NCBI RefSeq assembly: GCF_002797535.1
Contig: NZ_PGFD01000002.1
Coordinates: 620,001 to 684,000 of the forward strand
Origin: Chryseobacterium geocarposphaerae
Lineage (GTDB): Bacteria > Bacteroidota > Bacteroidia > Flavobacteriales > Weeksellaceae
Length of the DNA stretch: 64,000 nucleotides
Direction of reading: 5' to 3'
The notes beneath the pieces are model-generated. The model was given only the letters and a program-made list of their open reading frames with translations, did not search any database and was not told the DNA's origin. Shown one piece after another: positions 40,975-48,982 of the stretch; position 1 is the stretch's first letter, and each line of letters opens with the position of its first letter. The position numbers and the translations under genes are program-made.

Positions 40975-42315
40975 TTATAAAGATGATAAATAAACAAGGT
41001 TCTGATTGTCAGAATTGGCTCCAACGTTTTCCAGATTGGTATTATACGTTGCTATACAATCATCGATCATAGTTTGTTTTTCCGTTCTTGAAACCGCAAT
41101 TTTTTCTCCGATAAAAGTGATCCAGCCCTGAACATATTCCGATGCATATAATTTGTAATCTTTGGTCGGAATGATCACTCCGTCGATGATATTCTGAAGC
41201 TCTTCGATTCTACCGCGTGTTTTGATGATCAGCTCTTTTGTGTTAGCAATATTGGCGATAACTTCTTCAATTTCTTTTTTTAAAACATTGATCTTTTCTG
41301 AAAGAGAAATTACTTTTTTCTGTCTGATTTCCTGTTCACTTTTGATTTTGTCTTTTTCCCGATGTTCTTTCATGACAAAATCAAAAACAAGCCCCCAAAT
41401 AATGTAAACAATAAATCCGGCGAAAATAATTCCCCAAAACTGAATTTTGGTAAAGGCTATTTTAAGATCAAAGGGTGGCGAATCAAAAGTTTTGTTTAAT
41501 TCATATAATTTTGATTCAATTTCATAGGCTAAAATAGAGTCGAAAACAAATGTCACGATAAATAATAGACCCAATTTGATATAATTGGCTCTTATTTTAT
41601 TTTCACCAAACATGTGAATCAGAAATCCTAACCCAAGGAATACAAACGGAATTAAAGTAACGAAGGCTACTTCTATAAAACCATCATACCATGCTTTCAT
41701 CCATGCATTTGCATCTAAAACACTTTGAATGACAGTGCTTTTTGCATCAAAACTTTTAAAAAATGCCGAATAAGAAGTTGAAATATAAAATGTTGCTAAA
41801 TATAAAGTGATGGGAATCAGAAGAATCAATCCAATCCAGAATTTTGCTGAAGCGCCTTTTGTCGCTTTTACATTATACTTTTCCGGATTTCTTGGAAGAT
41901 CGAGGATTTCAGCTTTTAGGCTTTCAATGGTATTCTGATGATTTTCGATTTCTTTGTTTTTATTTCTCAGTTGTTCCTCTTTGGTTTCTTGTGAAACAGT
42001 TAGAGCTTTGATCTCTGTTTCCCTGTTTTTTTGTTCATTAACATAAGATTCTTTTAATTTTTGCTGCTTTTCAACCATTTCTTTCTCTTCGTTTTGAAAT
42101 TTTGAGTATACAGCATCAAGACAGATTGAAAGGGTAGAGTGATTTCCGTTGGTTCGTGAACTGTCTCTGTATCCTGATTCGTGATAGGTTCTTTTCCTGC
42201 TTTCTTCGGGAGATTCCTCTTCCGTATTTTGCTCTGTTTTGGGTAACTGTTCTATTTTAGGCTCAATAGGAACAGATTTTAGTTTAAATAAATTTTTTAT
42301 GCTTGTGGTATCCAT
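40975..42315 (-). CDS. coiled-coil membrane protein (four TM helices)
   Basis: A protein of about 446 residues. Residues 60-145 form a charged coiled coil (EEKEMVEKQQKLKESYVNEQ...). Four TM helices follow (about 165-190, 215-240, 250-270, 295-320) and then a second coiled coil (330-395). There is no known enzymatic motif and the family was not recognised. Such a plan suits a structural or mechanosensitive scaffold. The start MDTTSIKNLF (42315) gives a 5-nt gap to the TerB-like gene; ATG 42339 would overlap it by 19 nt. It is followed after 10 nt by the vWA lipoprotein, a likely partner. Confidence 0.7.
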   Translation of the reverse strand: MDTTSIKNLFKLKSVPIEPKIEQLPKTEQNTEEESPEESRKRTYHESGYRDSSRTNGNHSTLSICLDAVYSKFQNEEKEMVEKQQKLKESYVNEQKNRETEIKALTVSQETKEEQLRNKNKEIENHQNTIESLKAEILDLPRNPEKYNVKATKGASAKFWIGLILLIPITLYLATFYISTSYSAFFKSFDAKSTVIQSVLDANAWMKAWYDGFIEVAFVTLIPFVFLGLGFLIHMFGENKIRANYIKLGLLFIVTFVFDSILAYEIESKLYELNKTFDSPPFDLKIAFTKIQFWGIIFAGFIVYIIWGLVFDFVMKEHREKDKIKSEQEIRQKKVISLSEKINVLKKEIEEVIANIANTKELIIKTRGRIEELQNIIDGVIIPTKDYKLYASEYVQGWITFIGEKIAVSRTEKQTMIDDCIATYNTNLENVGANSDNQNLVYLSSL

Positions 42316-42320
42316 AGTAG

Positions 42321-42728
42321 TTAGTTTTTTAATTCGCATAAAATTTCGCTTTTATTCTTGCCGATTTTTACGGCTTCGATGAGATAATCTACGATTGCCG
42401 TTACATTTTCTTCCAAAAAGCCAAACATCAGGACATATTTTTGCAGAGCAGAATATTCGTTCGGAGAAACAATTCCGTCTGTCCAGATCATTACTGTGAG
42501 ATCGTAGAGATAATCTACTTTTTCCTCGATCGTTTGTGGAACTAGTGATTTTAAATTGATCGGATTCAGAAGAATTTCGTCCAGATTTTTAGATGAAATA
42601 CCTCTTTCTTCGGCGCATTTATAAAGCATTTTCAGTTCTAAAGCACTGAAATCATCATCACAAATTGCCATTTGATAAAGCCGGAGAAAATGAGCTTTAA
42701 GATTTTCGGTAATTTGATTGTTTTCCAT
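42321..42728 (-). CDS. TerB-like helical protein
   Basis: A soluble, acidic 135-residue protein. The two-fold pattern CDDDFSALELKMLYKCAEERGI and TDGIVSPNEYSALQKYVLMFG (Asp-rich loop followed by E-x-x-x-L helix) is that of TerB-like domains, which occur in tellurite/stress and phage-defence contexts and may bind metal. The assignment rests on this pattern only. It is the third gene from the end of the operon, 5 nt from each neighbour. Confidence 0.6.
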   Translation of the reverse strand: MENNQITENLKAHFLRLYQMAICDDDFSALELKMLYKCAEERGISSKNLDEILLNPINLKSLVPQTIEEKVDYLYDLTVMIWTDGIVSPNEYSALQKYVLMFGFLEENVTAIVDYLIEAVKIGKNKSEILCELKN

Positions 42729-42733
42729 ATAGT

Positions 42734-43135
42734 CTAGTCTTCTTTTGGTTGTTTGGGATTAATGATTCTGTCTCGTGAAGGAGATCTTTGGTGTATTGAT
42801 AAAGATTGCTTTGAAGTTTCTTCGGTAGTTTCTTCCTCCTTTTTTTGTATTGGTTTTTCCAGGAAATTAATCAACAGAAATAAGATCCCCGTTATGATAT
42901 CCACTGGGATCCATAAACTTTTTCGATATAAATAAATAGGAAAAACGGGATTGAAAAGAATAAGTATGACAAGAAAAATTATACTTAAATAATGTTGTTT
43001 AAAGCTTAAAGTATTGTATAAAACCAACAAAGCTCCAATGGAAATAAGGATTCTGAGAAAAGTATAATATTCTAAGGGAAGTCTGAAAATACCAATGAAA
43101 CAACATAACGCACAAAAATTGAGGAATGGTTTCAT
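42734..43135 (-). CDS. small membrane protein, unknown
   Basis: About 133 residues with four hydrophobic helices (FLNFCALCCFIGIFRL, ISIGALLVLYNTL, LSIIFLVILILFNPVFPIYLY, VDIITGILFLLINFL) and a polar, basic C-terminal tail (KKEEETTEETSKQ...SRDRIINPKQPKED). The frame is open further upstream, but ATG 43135 avoids overlap with the TM2 gene, ending at 43146. The family was not recognised. Confidence 0.6.
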   Translation of the reverse strand: MKPFLNFCALCCFIGIFRLPLEYYTFLRILISIGALLVLYNTLSFKQHYLSIIFLVILILFNPVFPIYLYRKSLWIPVDIITGILFLLINFLEKPIQKKEEETTEETSKQSLSIHQRSPSRDRIINPKQPKED

Positions 43136-43145
43136 GCTTTTGTTT

Positions 43146-43361
43146 TTAAAATCCTGTTTTGAGATTATATTTGTAATTAAAATTGTCTTCGGACATAAAA
43201 ATGAATACAAAAAAATCGAAAAGGGCAATCAATGAAGGAATGAATGTCCAACAAAATAACAGACAAAGTATTCCTCTGCTATTTTGCCCCAAATAAAATC
43301 TGTGGATACCTAGTCCTCCTAAGAAAAATGCTAGTAGTGCGGTTGTGAATTTTGATTTCAT
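43146..43361 (-). CDS. TM2 domain protein
   Basis: A 71-residue protein with two hydrophobic helices joined by the motif GGLGIHRFYLGQNSRGI, the signature of TM2 domains. Many bacterial TM2 proteins are tiny membrane proteins of unknown role, often found beside SHOCT or PH-like proteins as here. The start MKSKFTTALLAFFLGG (43361) lies 4 nt after the PH-SHOCT gene stop. Confidence 0.8.
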   Translation of the reverse strand: MKSKFTTALLAFFLGGLGIHRFYLGQNSRGILCLLFCWTFIPSLIALFDFFVFIFMSEDNFNYKYNLKTGF

Positions 43362-43365
43362 AAGT

Positions 43366-43992
43366 TTAAACTCTTGATAAAATTTCGTTCTTTTTTTCTT
43401 CAAACTCTTCGGGAGAGATTATACCGTTTTCCATTAAACCTTTTAATTTCTGTAAAAGGGCAAAAGGATCTTCATTTTCTATTAATAATGGTTTTTGCTG
43501 TTGCTGAAATTGTTGAGGTTGGGTAATGATTGGTGTTGTATTGTTCACTGTAACGCCACCAGCAGAGGCCCTTCTTGTCTCTAAATCTTTTTCTCGTCTT
43601 ACACCTCTCATCTGTTCTTCAATTTCCTGAGCATATTGATACAATTTTCTGGCTTGTGCTTTTGGAAGATAATCCATCATATTGGTAAGGTTTCTTGTTG
43701 TTCTCATCATAAAAGTAGAACCTATTATTCCTTCTTTAATATGGCAATCTGCGACATCTACCCAACTGTAGTCCTGAAAATCCATAGATAAGCCGAAGGT
43801 TTTAGGCCTACAAAAAATAATTCTTCTATTGGTAAGGGCAATACAATCAGGAGATAAATTGAGAGCTGGTTTTTTCTGAACAGCAATATATTCTACAAAT
43901 TCCTGAGAGGTAAGGAGACTGTTGATTCTCTCCAAAAGTTTTTCTACTGCTTTTGGATCTTGTTCTTCATTTAAAAATTTTTTTAGGTTCAT
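43366..43992 (-). CDS. PH-like domain protein with C-terminal SHOCT domain
   Basis: A 208-residue protein. Residues 30-130 show a bacterial PH-like fold (SPDCIALTNRRIIFCRPK, the hallmark 'L-T-N-R-R-I' strand). A Gln-rich linker (QPQQFQQQQKP) follows and the end is a SHOCT domain (LLQKLKGLMENGIISPEEFEEKKNEIL), a short oligomerisation helix pair. Such proteins are probably membrane-peripheral scaffolds. It is encoded directly before the TM2 gene. Confidence 0.8.
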   Translation of the reverse strand: MNLKKFLNEEQDPKAVEKLLERINSLLTSQEFVEYIAVQKKPALNLSPDCIALTNRRIIFCRPKTFGLSMDFQDYSWVDVADCHIKEGIIGSTFMMRTTRNLTNMMDYLPKAQARKLYQYAQEIEEQMRGVRREKDLETRRASAGGVTVNNTTPIITQPQQFQQQQKPLLIENEDPFALLQKLKGLMENGIISPEEFEEKKNEILSRV

Positions 43993-44008
43993 GATATTTT
44001 GTTTTTAG

Positions 44009-44524
44009 TTACTTTATATCTTTATAATAAACATATCCCATTTTCCCATCCTTTTTTACTCTGTACCAGGAATTTTGCTTGGAAACTTGGATTAGCTTTG
44101 TGTTTTTAGGAACTATGGCTATTATTTTAGATTTGAAAGAGGGCTTTTCGTAAATATTGGTTGTTGAGATTCCTGCAATATATCTGTTGGAGTTGACGTT
44201 GACATTTACCTTATCAATAAATACTTTTGGTGGTTTATTGGATTTTGTTTTTGATGCTTTATAAGAATCTGATGATTTGTGTTTCTTGGATTTGCTTCTT
44301 TTGGCAGAACTTCCGGAAGAAGAGTTGCTTCCGGAAGAACCACTACAGACGCCGCAGGTTCCACCGCTGCTGCAATGTCCACATCTTGAACAGTTAGCAC
44401 AGGCAGTGCAATATGCAGAACCGGTGCATCTTCCGTCGTGTCCTATGTTGTCGTTTGCTTTTACACAAGAATTTAAAATAAATAAAGTGAAGGTAAGTAT
44501 GATGAATGGTATTAGTTTTTTCAT
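44009..44524 (-). CDS. lipoprotein with Cys ladder and SH3-like domain
   Basis: A 171-residue protein. The lipobox is ILNSC (Cys20). Residues 33-60 hold eight cysteines, five of them in strict C-x-x-C spacing (C39, C42, C45, C48, C51), which could bind a metal or form disulphides. A Ser/Lys linker (60-105) follows, then a bacterial SH3-like domain (about 112-171: GISTTNIYEKPSFKSKIIAIVPKNTKL, W-Y-R-V-K, GKMGYVYYKDI), usually a cell-wall or peptide-binding module. It is an envelope protein; the family of the Cys region is unknown. Confidence 0.72.
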   Translation of the reverse strand: MKKLIPFIILTFTLFILNSCVKANDNIGHDGRCTGSAYCTACANCSRCGHCSSGGTCGVCSGSSGSNSSSGSSAKRSKSKKHKSSDSYKASKTKSNKPPKVFIDKVNVNVNSNRYIAGISTTNIYEKPSFKSKIIAIVPKNTKLIQVSKQNSWYRVKKDGKMGYVYYKDIK

Positions 44525-44526
44525 GG

Positions 44527-45597
44527 TTAGTTATAATTTTCCAGTGTCTGATGAAGTTGATTTCTGTAATTGTAGATTTCATCAAGATTATTTAATAAGA
44601 CTTTTTCTCCCGCTTCTTTTCCGTTGTGAAAAGTTTCTAGATATTTATTTGCGGTATTAAAATGCAGTCGGCAAAGTGGTTTTCGGTTGTTATCATCCAA
44701 TAAAATTCCGAAGTAAGACAAAGTGTCTCGATAAGCAATTCTTGCGGAAGGAACTTTTTCCCTCAGAATGGCTTTTACGATTTGAAACCCTTCCAATTCT
44801 TCTTCTGTTGTTACAGTTTTGGATTCGTTATTTTCATCGATGGGCTGCGAGTTTTTTACATTGTCTTCCCGTTTTTCGATCTGTTCGTTAATGCTTAAAG
44901 CTGATTTTAACCGGAAACTGATGGATTCATTAATAGAAGTTGTTAATGCTTTTTTTGCATATTCTTTAAACGAAATCATTCGGTTTGCCGTTAAAGGTTT
45001 TTCAAAGAAACGATTGACCAACAGCTTTACCAGTTCATCAGACGGATTTTCGATCTCTTTTTCGAATTCTTTTCTGATGGCTTTGATATATTTTAAGGCT
45101 TCTGCAGAATCGAGGATGCTTTCCAGATTATAATCCTTCTTCGTGAAACTTTCCAGAATTTTAATGGAACTGTCTTTTAGATCTTCAATATTAATCGTGA
45201 AAAAAGGCTTTTCATCCATAATATTGGGCTTCTCAAGATCTGTATAGAAGTTGTATACAATTCCGTTCGTCAAAACTCCGAATCTTGTTTTCGAAACATG
45301 ATAATACCGGTGAAGCTGAGAATTATGGGCATCCGCATTTTCTTTCCAGTGCTTACATTCGATAATGAAAATCGGTTCATCATTGTTTTTGATCACATAA
45401 TCTACTTTTTCACCCTTTTTGGTTCCGATATCACAAACATGTTCGGGAACAACTTCTGTTGGGTTGAAGATATCATATCCTAAGATTTGTATAAAAGGCA
45501 TTACAAAAGCATTTTTTGTTGCTTCTTCTGTTCCGATTTGCTCTTTTAAGCCAATGACTTTTTGATGAAGCTGCTCAAGTTTAATTTTAAGATCCAT
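44527..45597 (-). CDS. PD-(D/E)XK nuclease-like protein (HsdR N-terminal type)
   Basis: A 356-residue protein. The N-terminal 150 residues match the type I restriction HsdR N-terminal nuclease fold (HSDR_N_2): EEATKNAFVMPFIQILGYD, then D66 in GEKVDYVIKN and E80-C-K82 in IFIIECKHW, the catalytic D...ExK triad. Next is the FGVLTNG strand. No helicase, methyltransferase or specificity subunit is nearby. The C-terminal half (240-356) contains a second small alpha/beta region (PSARIAYRDTLSYFGILLDDNNRKPLCRLHF) common to this stand-alone family. It could be a DNase in a stress or defence setting, but function is not shown. It is followed after 2 nt by the Cys-ladder lipoprotein. Confidence 0.8.
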   Translation of the reverse strand: MDLKIKLEQLHQKVIGLKEQIGTEEATKNAFVMPFIQILGYDIFNPTEVVPEHVCDIGTKKGEKVDYVIKNNDEPIFIIECKHWKENADAHNSQLHRYYHVSKTRFGVLTNGIVYNFYTDLEKPNIMDEKPFFTINIEDLKDSSIKILESFTKKDYNLESILDSAEALKYIKAIRKEFEKEIENPSDELVKLLVNRFFEKPLTANRMISFKEYAKKALTTSINESISFRLKSALSINEQIEKREDNVKNSQPIDENNESKTVTTEEELEGFQIVKAILREKVPSARIAYRDTLSYFGILLDDNNRKPLCRLHFNTANKYLETFHNGKEAGEKVLLNNLDEIYNYRNQLHQTLENYN

Positions 45598-45601
45598 ACT
45601 T

Positions 45602-45940
45602 TTAGCTTTTTAGAGTTTCATCAACAATTTCGGCGGTTGGAGCATTGGATTTTACGGAGGCGATTCCGTTTTCCATTCCCGATTTTGAGCTGTATAACTG
45701 GCTTTTTCCAATGATCTCGCCGTTTCTTGCCTTTAAGACGAAGTATTCTTTTCCGTTTACGGCAGTCCTTCTCTCATACCTTGAATCATCCTGAGAGTTA
45801 ATTCTCACCGATTCTATTCCTTTATGGCAAGATGCTTTTTGGACATAGCCTTCGCTGGTTAAGATAATTTCGCCATTTGTGGCTTTCAGGTTAAACTGAT
45901 ACTCTTTGTTTACTCTCTGAGTAATAATAAATTTTCCCAT
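45602..45940 (-). CDS. YegP-like DUF1508 tandem protein
   Basis: A 112-residue protein with two copies of the DUF1508 module: FNLKATNGEIILTSEGYVQKASCHKGIESVR and FVLKARNGEIIGKSQLYSSKSGMENGIASVK. It belongs to the YegP family of small beta-rich proteins with no firm function. It is the first gene of the nine-gene operon, 4 nt upstream of the nuclease-like gene. A dyad operator (45992-46007) and a -7 box (45963-45970) precede it. Confidence 0.9.
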   Translation of the reverse strand: MGKFIITQRVNKEYQFNLKATNGEIILTSEGYVQKASCHKGIESVRINSQDDSRYERRTAVNGKEYFVLKARNGEIIGKSQLYSSKSGMENGIASVKSNAPTAEIVDETLKS

Positions 45941-45962
45941 GATTGTTTTTTATTTAACACTC

Positions 45963-46007
45963 CAAAAATATGAGCATTAATTTGCGTCTCCTTACGGGAA
46001 TCCGTAA
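45963..46007 (-). promoter_or_regulatory. promoter and dyad operator of the accessory operon
   Basis: The minus strand has a -7 box TATTTTTG (45970-45963), 22 nt before the ATG. The dyad TTACGG-N4-CCGTAA lies at 45992-46007, with its centre 29.5 bp from the T of the -7 box. The same dyad at the same distance precedes the 49057 gene. This places an activator at about -42, a classical class II position. Confidence 0.7.
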
Positions 46008-46011
46008 AACG

Positions 46012-46045
46012 AAAAAACCTTTCATGAAATGAAAGGTTTTATTAA
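46012..46045 (-). terminator. terminator of the two-component operon
   Basis: AAAACCTTTCAT (46014-46025) pairs perfectly with ATGAAAGGTTTT (46029-46040) around a GAA loop. A T-run follows on the minus strand (plus-strand A6 at 46012-46017). Confidence 0.8.
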
Positions 46046-46066
46046 TAGTTTTCAGCAAAATTCAGA

Positions 46067-46729
46067 TCAAATAATCCCGATATCCTTACAAAAAGCGACC
46101 AATTGCTCATTGCTTGTCACTTCAAGATCTTCTTTTAAGCTGTTTAATTTTTTCTCAACACTGCTTAAGCTGTATTTTATGCCCTTTTCCAGAAGATGAT
46201 CGGGAATGTTTTTCTGTAAAACACCTTTAGAAAGAAGGGTAACTACCGTAATGTCATACGCAGAAAATTCATAATTGTTGAATTTTTTCACTTCCTGCTT
46301 CAGGTCTGTCGAAAGATAATTTTCATTAATAAAAACCGAGGCGATAGATTTTTTTAGTTCTTTAGAGTCATTTCTGGCTTTCCGCACATACCCGTTGATA
46401 TGATAATTTTTAAAAAGCGAATCTATAATTCCTGATTTATGCTGGCCGGAAAAAACAATCACTTTGAGAGCCGGTTGAATTTCCCTCACTTTTTGAATTA
46501 ATTCCTGCCCGTCTTTAATGTTTTGTGTGTAATGATCTTCTTCAAAAGAAAGGTCGGTGATCAATAAATCATAAGGATCGTTTTCCCGTAAAGCTTTTTG
46601 AACTTTTGCCAAGGCATCATCACAATAATATACATAATCAACTTTCGGAATATTAAGATCCTCCAATGTTTTTTGGACAGAAAGACTGCCCATTTCGTGG
46701 TCTTCGGCGATTAAAATTTTTTTGAACAT
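46067..46729 (-). CDS. response regulator with LuxR/NarL-like C-terminus
   Basis: A 220-residue response regulator. The receiver domain (1-130) has acidic residues ED (9-10), phospho-acceptor D59 (LLITDLSFEED), S in VIVFSGQH and a Lys in YVRKA. The C-terminal part (155-220, FSAYDITVVTLLSKGVLQKNIPDHLLEKGIKYSLSSVEKKLNSL) has the layout of a helix-turn-helix of the LuxR/NarL class, although degenerate. The histidine kinase gene lies 14 nt upstream. The likely target is the TTACGG-N4-CCGTAA dyad found at 45992 and 48984, on both sides of this operon (inference). Confidence 0.88.
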   Translation of the reverse strand: MFKKILIAEDHEMGSLSVQKTLEDLNIPKVDYVYYCDDALAKVQKALRENDPYDLLITDLSFEEDHYTQNIKDGQELIQKVREIQPALKVIVFSGQHKSGIIDSLFKNYHINGYVRKARNDSKELKKSIASVFINENYLSTDLKQEVKKFNNYEFSAYDITVVTLLSKGVLQKNIPDHLLEKGIKYSLSSVEKKLNSLKEDLEVTSNEQLVAFCKDIGII

Positions 46730-46743
46730 TCTGTTTAAGTTTT

Positions 46744-48393
46744 TTAGGAAGCAGGAAATGAAATAGTAATTTTAAGTCCCTTTTCTATTTTGGTGTCAAA
46801 AATAATTTCTCCGTTGATGGTTTCTATACGGGAAACCGTAGAAGATAATCCGTTTTTATAAATTACATCTCCTGAAATTCCAATTCCATTATCCGTATAG
46901 AATATTCTGATGAGGTCATTTTCTCTTTCAAATCTAAACGAAACGATGGTTGCCTTGCTATGTTTTTTCATATTTACAAGCAATTCTCGGATGATCTGAT
47001 ACACTTCTTCCTTATTTTTAGTGCTCAGATGTTTCCAGGTGCCACTGTCGTTTCCGGCAAGATAAGTATTCACTTCATCATTTTTAAATGAGCTGACCGT
47101 TTCAGAAATTTTTTCGCTGAAATCTTTTTCTTCACCTTGGTTGTCTGTCTTCTCGTAAGAAATATCCCTGGACTTTTCGTAAACAAATTCCAGTTCGTCA
47201 AGCGCCTCGTCTTTATTAAAATGCTCCTGGTTTTCAATCTTTGTCATTACCTGATAAATACCATTGGCAACTACATCATGAACCTTTTTTGACATTTTAA
47301 GCTGGGTGTTTTTTACTTCAAGTTCTTTTTCCTGTTCGAGACGTTTTTTTCTTTTTCTATACAAGAATAAACCTCCGATCAGAATTATTAATAAAATTCC
47401 AATACCAAAATTTTTCTGTAATCCTTCTATTTCTTTTTCGGCCTTTTCTCTTTGTATTTTTTCTACATCATATCTTACTACTGCAAATTGGTTTTTAGCT
47501 TTACTTCTTGCAATTTGAATACTATCATTTAATGCTTGAAATTTCTTAAAATTTTCTAAATAATTTTCTTTATCCAAATTAATGATTTTCTGTAATGCTT
47601 GTAATTGATCCTCCTTGCTATTATTTTTTACAGCAACTTCCAACATTTTTTTCGCATAATCAAGAGCTTTTATTTTATCCTTATCAAAAAAATAAATCGA
47701 TAAAGTTGCATAACTCGAATTTTGCCCTTGTAAATCGTTGTTGTCTTGTCTTATTTTTAAAGCTTTGTAAAATTCTGGGAGAGGATTGTAATTAGGGTTT
47801 TCATAATATTTTGCTCGCGCCATATTATTTATGAATGTTGCATACTTCAAACTATCTTTAGTTTGTAATGCTATAGATAAGTTTTTCTGTGCTTCTGGAT
47901 ACTTTCCTAAAGTTATTAAAACATCTCCTAGATTATTATAATAAAGATATTTGTTTGATGGTATATTTACATATTTTAAAGCCTGATTATAAAATAAAAT
48001 GGAATTTTCGAACTCATAAAGATAAGATGAACAGATCCCCATATTATTAAAACTAGATGCAAGAGTACTTCTTGTTGTGCTATCATCTATTTTTCGTAGA
48101 AAGTTGTTTGCCTCAAGTGATGTTTCAATACTTCCATAATAATCTTGCTTATTATGTTGTAAGATTGCCATGTTAACTAAAGATTTGCCTACGCCCAGAG
48201 AATCCTTTCTTTCTAAATAGGCATTTTTTGCTAAATTGTAATATATAAAAGCTGAATCAGATACATTAGAGTTTCTAAATACTTTAGCTTTATTATATAA
48301 TTTTGCTGCTATGCTTTCATCGAAGTTTTTTTTATTTTCTTTCTTACAAGAAAGTAAAATCATACATATAAGTAATAAGAAATAGTTTTTCAT
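46744..48393 (-). CDS. TPR-containing sensor histidine kinase (lipoprotein-type start)
   Basis: A 549-residue sensor kinase. An N-terminal signal with a lipobox-like LLSC (Cys about 16) precedes about 290 residues of TPR repeats outside the membrane (e.g. GSIETSLEANNFLRKI, KYPEAQKNLSIALQTKD). TM is at about 325-345, a coiled coil follows, and the phospho-acceptor segment is KKVHDVVANGIYQVM. The HATPase domain has TDNGIGISG and a short G2 region. TPR sensors of this type are common in Chryseobacterium and relatives. It acts on the regulator encoded next and is probably membrane-anchored, sensing a protein or peptide ligand. Confidence 0.9.
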   Translation of the reverse strand: MKNYFLLLICMILLSCKKENKKNFDESIAAKLYNKAKVFRNSNVSDSAFIYYNLAKNAYLERKDSLGVGKSLVNMAILQHNKQDYYGSIETSLEANNFLRKIDDSTTRSTLASSFNNMGICSSYLYEFENSILFYNQALKYVNIPSNKYLYYNNLGDVLITLGKYPEAQKNLSIALQTKDSLKYATFINNMARAKYYENPNYNPLPEFYKALKIRQDNNDLQGQNSSYATLSIYFFDKDKIKALDYAKKMLEVAVKNNSKEDQLQALQKIINLDKENYLENFKKFQALNDSIQIARSKAKNQFAVVRYDVEKIQREKAEKEIEGLQKNFGIGILLIILIGGLFLYRKRKKRLEQEKELEVKNTQLKMSKKVHDVVANGIYQVMTKIENQEHFNKDEALDELEFVYEKSRDISYEKTDNQGEEKDFSEKISETVSSFKNDEVNTYLAGNDSGTWKHLSTKNKEEVYQIIRELLVNMKKHSKATIVSFRFERENDLIRIFYTDNGIGISGDVIYKNGLSSTVSRIETINGEIIFDTKIEKGLKITISFPAS

Positions 48394-48410
48394 GAATTAG
48401 TTTTATTCTG

Positions 48411-48417
48411 CAAAGTA
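48411..48417 (-). promoter_or_regulatory. -7 element of the histidine kinase operon
   Basis: The minus strand reads TACTTTG, a TAnTTTG variant with a one-base spacer, 17 nt before the ATG at 48393. It overlaps the T-tract of the upstream terminator. Confidence 0.4.
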
Positions 48418-48449
48418 ATAAAAAGAGCAGATTAAAAACAATCTGCTCT
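48418..48449 (-). terminator. terminator of the Gly-rich small protein gene
   Basis: AGAGCAGATT (48424-48433) pairs perfectly with AATCTGCTCT (48440-48449). On the minus strand TTTTTATTA follows. It separates this gene from the kinase operon. Confidence 0.85.
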
Positions 48450-48456
48450 GTTATAA

Positions 48457-48681
48457 TTAAGGGTTAGTAAATGGAGGTGGGGTTTGCCCTGTGTTACCTC
48501 CTGTACTTCCTCCGTTTCCGCTACCTGGTCCTCCTGTTCCATCTCCCGGATCTATTCCGTCTCCTGGATCAGTATCGCTCTGTACGATTACGGTGGTTGA
48601 ATTATTATCGTTGCATGTTGATGTATTGGCATTATTGTGTCCGAATGCTAAACCTAATAGCATTAAAATAAACTGGATCAT
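48457..48681 (-). CDS. small Gly/Pro/Asp-rich secreted protein
   Basis: A 74-residue protein. A hydrophobic start (MIQFILMLLGLAFG) is followed by a polar stretch with Asn/Thr and a Gly-Asp-Pro repeat region (DPGDGIDPGDGTGGPGSGNGGSTGG), ending QTPPPFTNP. It is probably anchored or exported, of unknown function. The DPGDG repeats could bind calcium, but this is speculative. It is placed right next to the TPR kinase and ends at a strong terminator. An ATG at 48681 is the only start. Confidence 0.6.
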   Translation of the reverse strand: MIQFILMLLGLAFGHNNANTSTCNDNNSTTVIVQSDTDPGDGIDPGDGTGGPGSGNGGSTGGNTGQTPPPFTNP

Positions 48682-48721
48682 TTCCTTAAAAATTTTGAGG
48701 TTTGAAATTGTTTTCCTTCCT

Positions 48722-48741
48722 CTCGGAATATTTATCCCGAG
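48722..48741. promoter_or_regulatory. small hairpin in the 48682-49056 gap
   Basis: CTCGG (48722-48726) pairs with CCGAG (48737-48741). It is followed by a GAAGCGCTTC palindrome (48762-48771). It lies upstream of the small Gly-rich protein gene on the minus strand. Confidence 0.35.
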
Positions 48742-48780
48742 CTGTACACGATTAAAATTTCGAAGCGCTTCTTAAATTTT

Positions 48781-48854
48781 TTGGGAAGTGAACCATCAAA
48801 AACGGAAGAGAAACATCTGCTTCCCAACCCGGAGTTTTCTTCCGTTTTTGATGG
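48781..48854. other. two interleaved inverted repeats (pseudoknot-type)
   Basis: TTGGGAAG (48781-48788) pairs with CTTCCCAA (48820-48827). CCATCAAAAACGGAAGA (48793-48809) pairs perfectly over 17 bp with TCTTCCGTTTTTGATGG (48838-48854). Each stem has one arm inside the loop of the other, so in RNA they would form an H-type pseudoknot or two exclusive folds. Confidence 0.6.
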
Positions 48855-48913
48855 CAATTTTTGAAATCAGATTTTTATTTTCTTTTATTTTTTGTCTCTG
48901 ATTTCTTTTACAA

Positions 48914-48928
48914 ATATCTGACAGATAT
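48914..48928. promoter_or_regulatory. 15-bp palindrome, candidate operator
   Basis: ATATCTG-A-CAGATAT is perfect. It precedes three GGACAG words (48941, 48952, 48960); a fourth copy is at 49027 and an inverted TGTCC at 49006. Confidence 0.4.
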
Positions 48929-48982
48929 GTTGAAATTTATGGACAGACGATGGACAGTTGGACAGTGCGTAAATGTTTGATT

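Noticed and set aside
44527..45597. Complete type I restriction system
   Set aside because: Only an HsdR N-terminal-like nuclease is present; motor helicase, HsdM and HsdS are absent.
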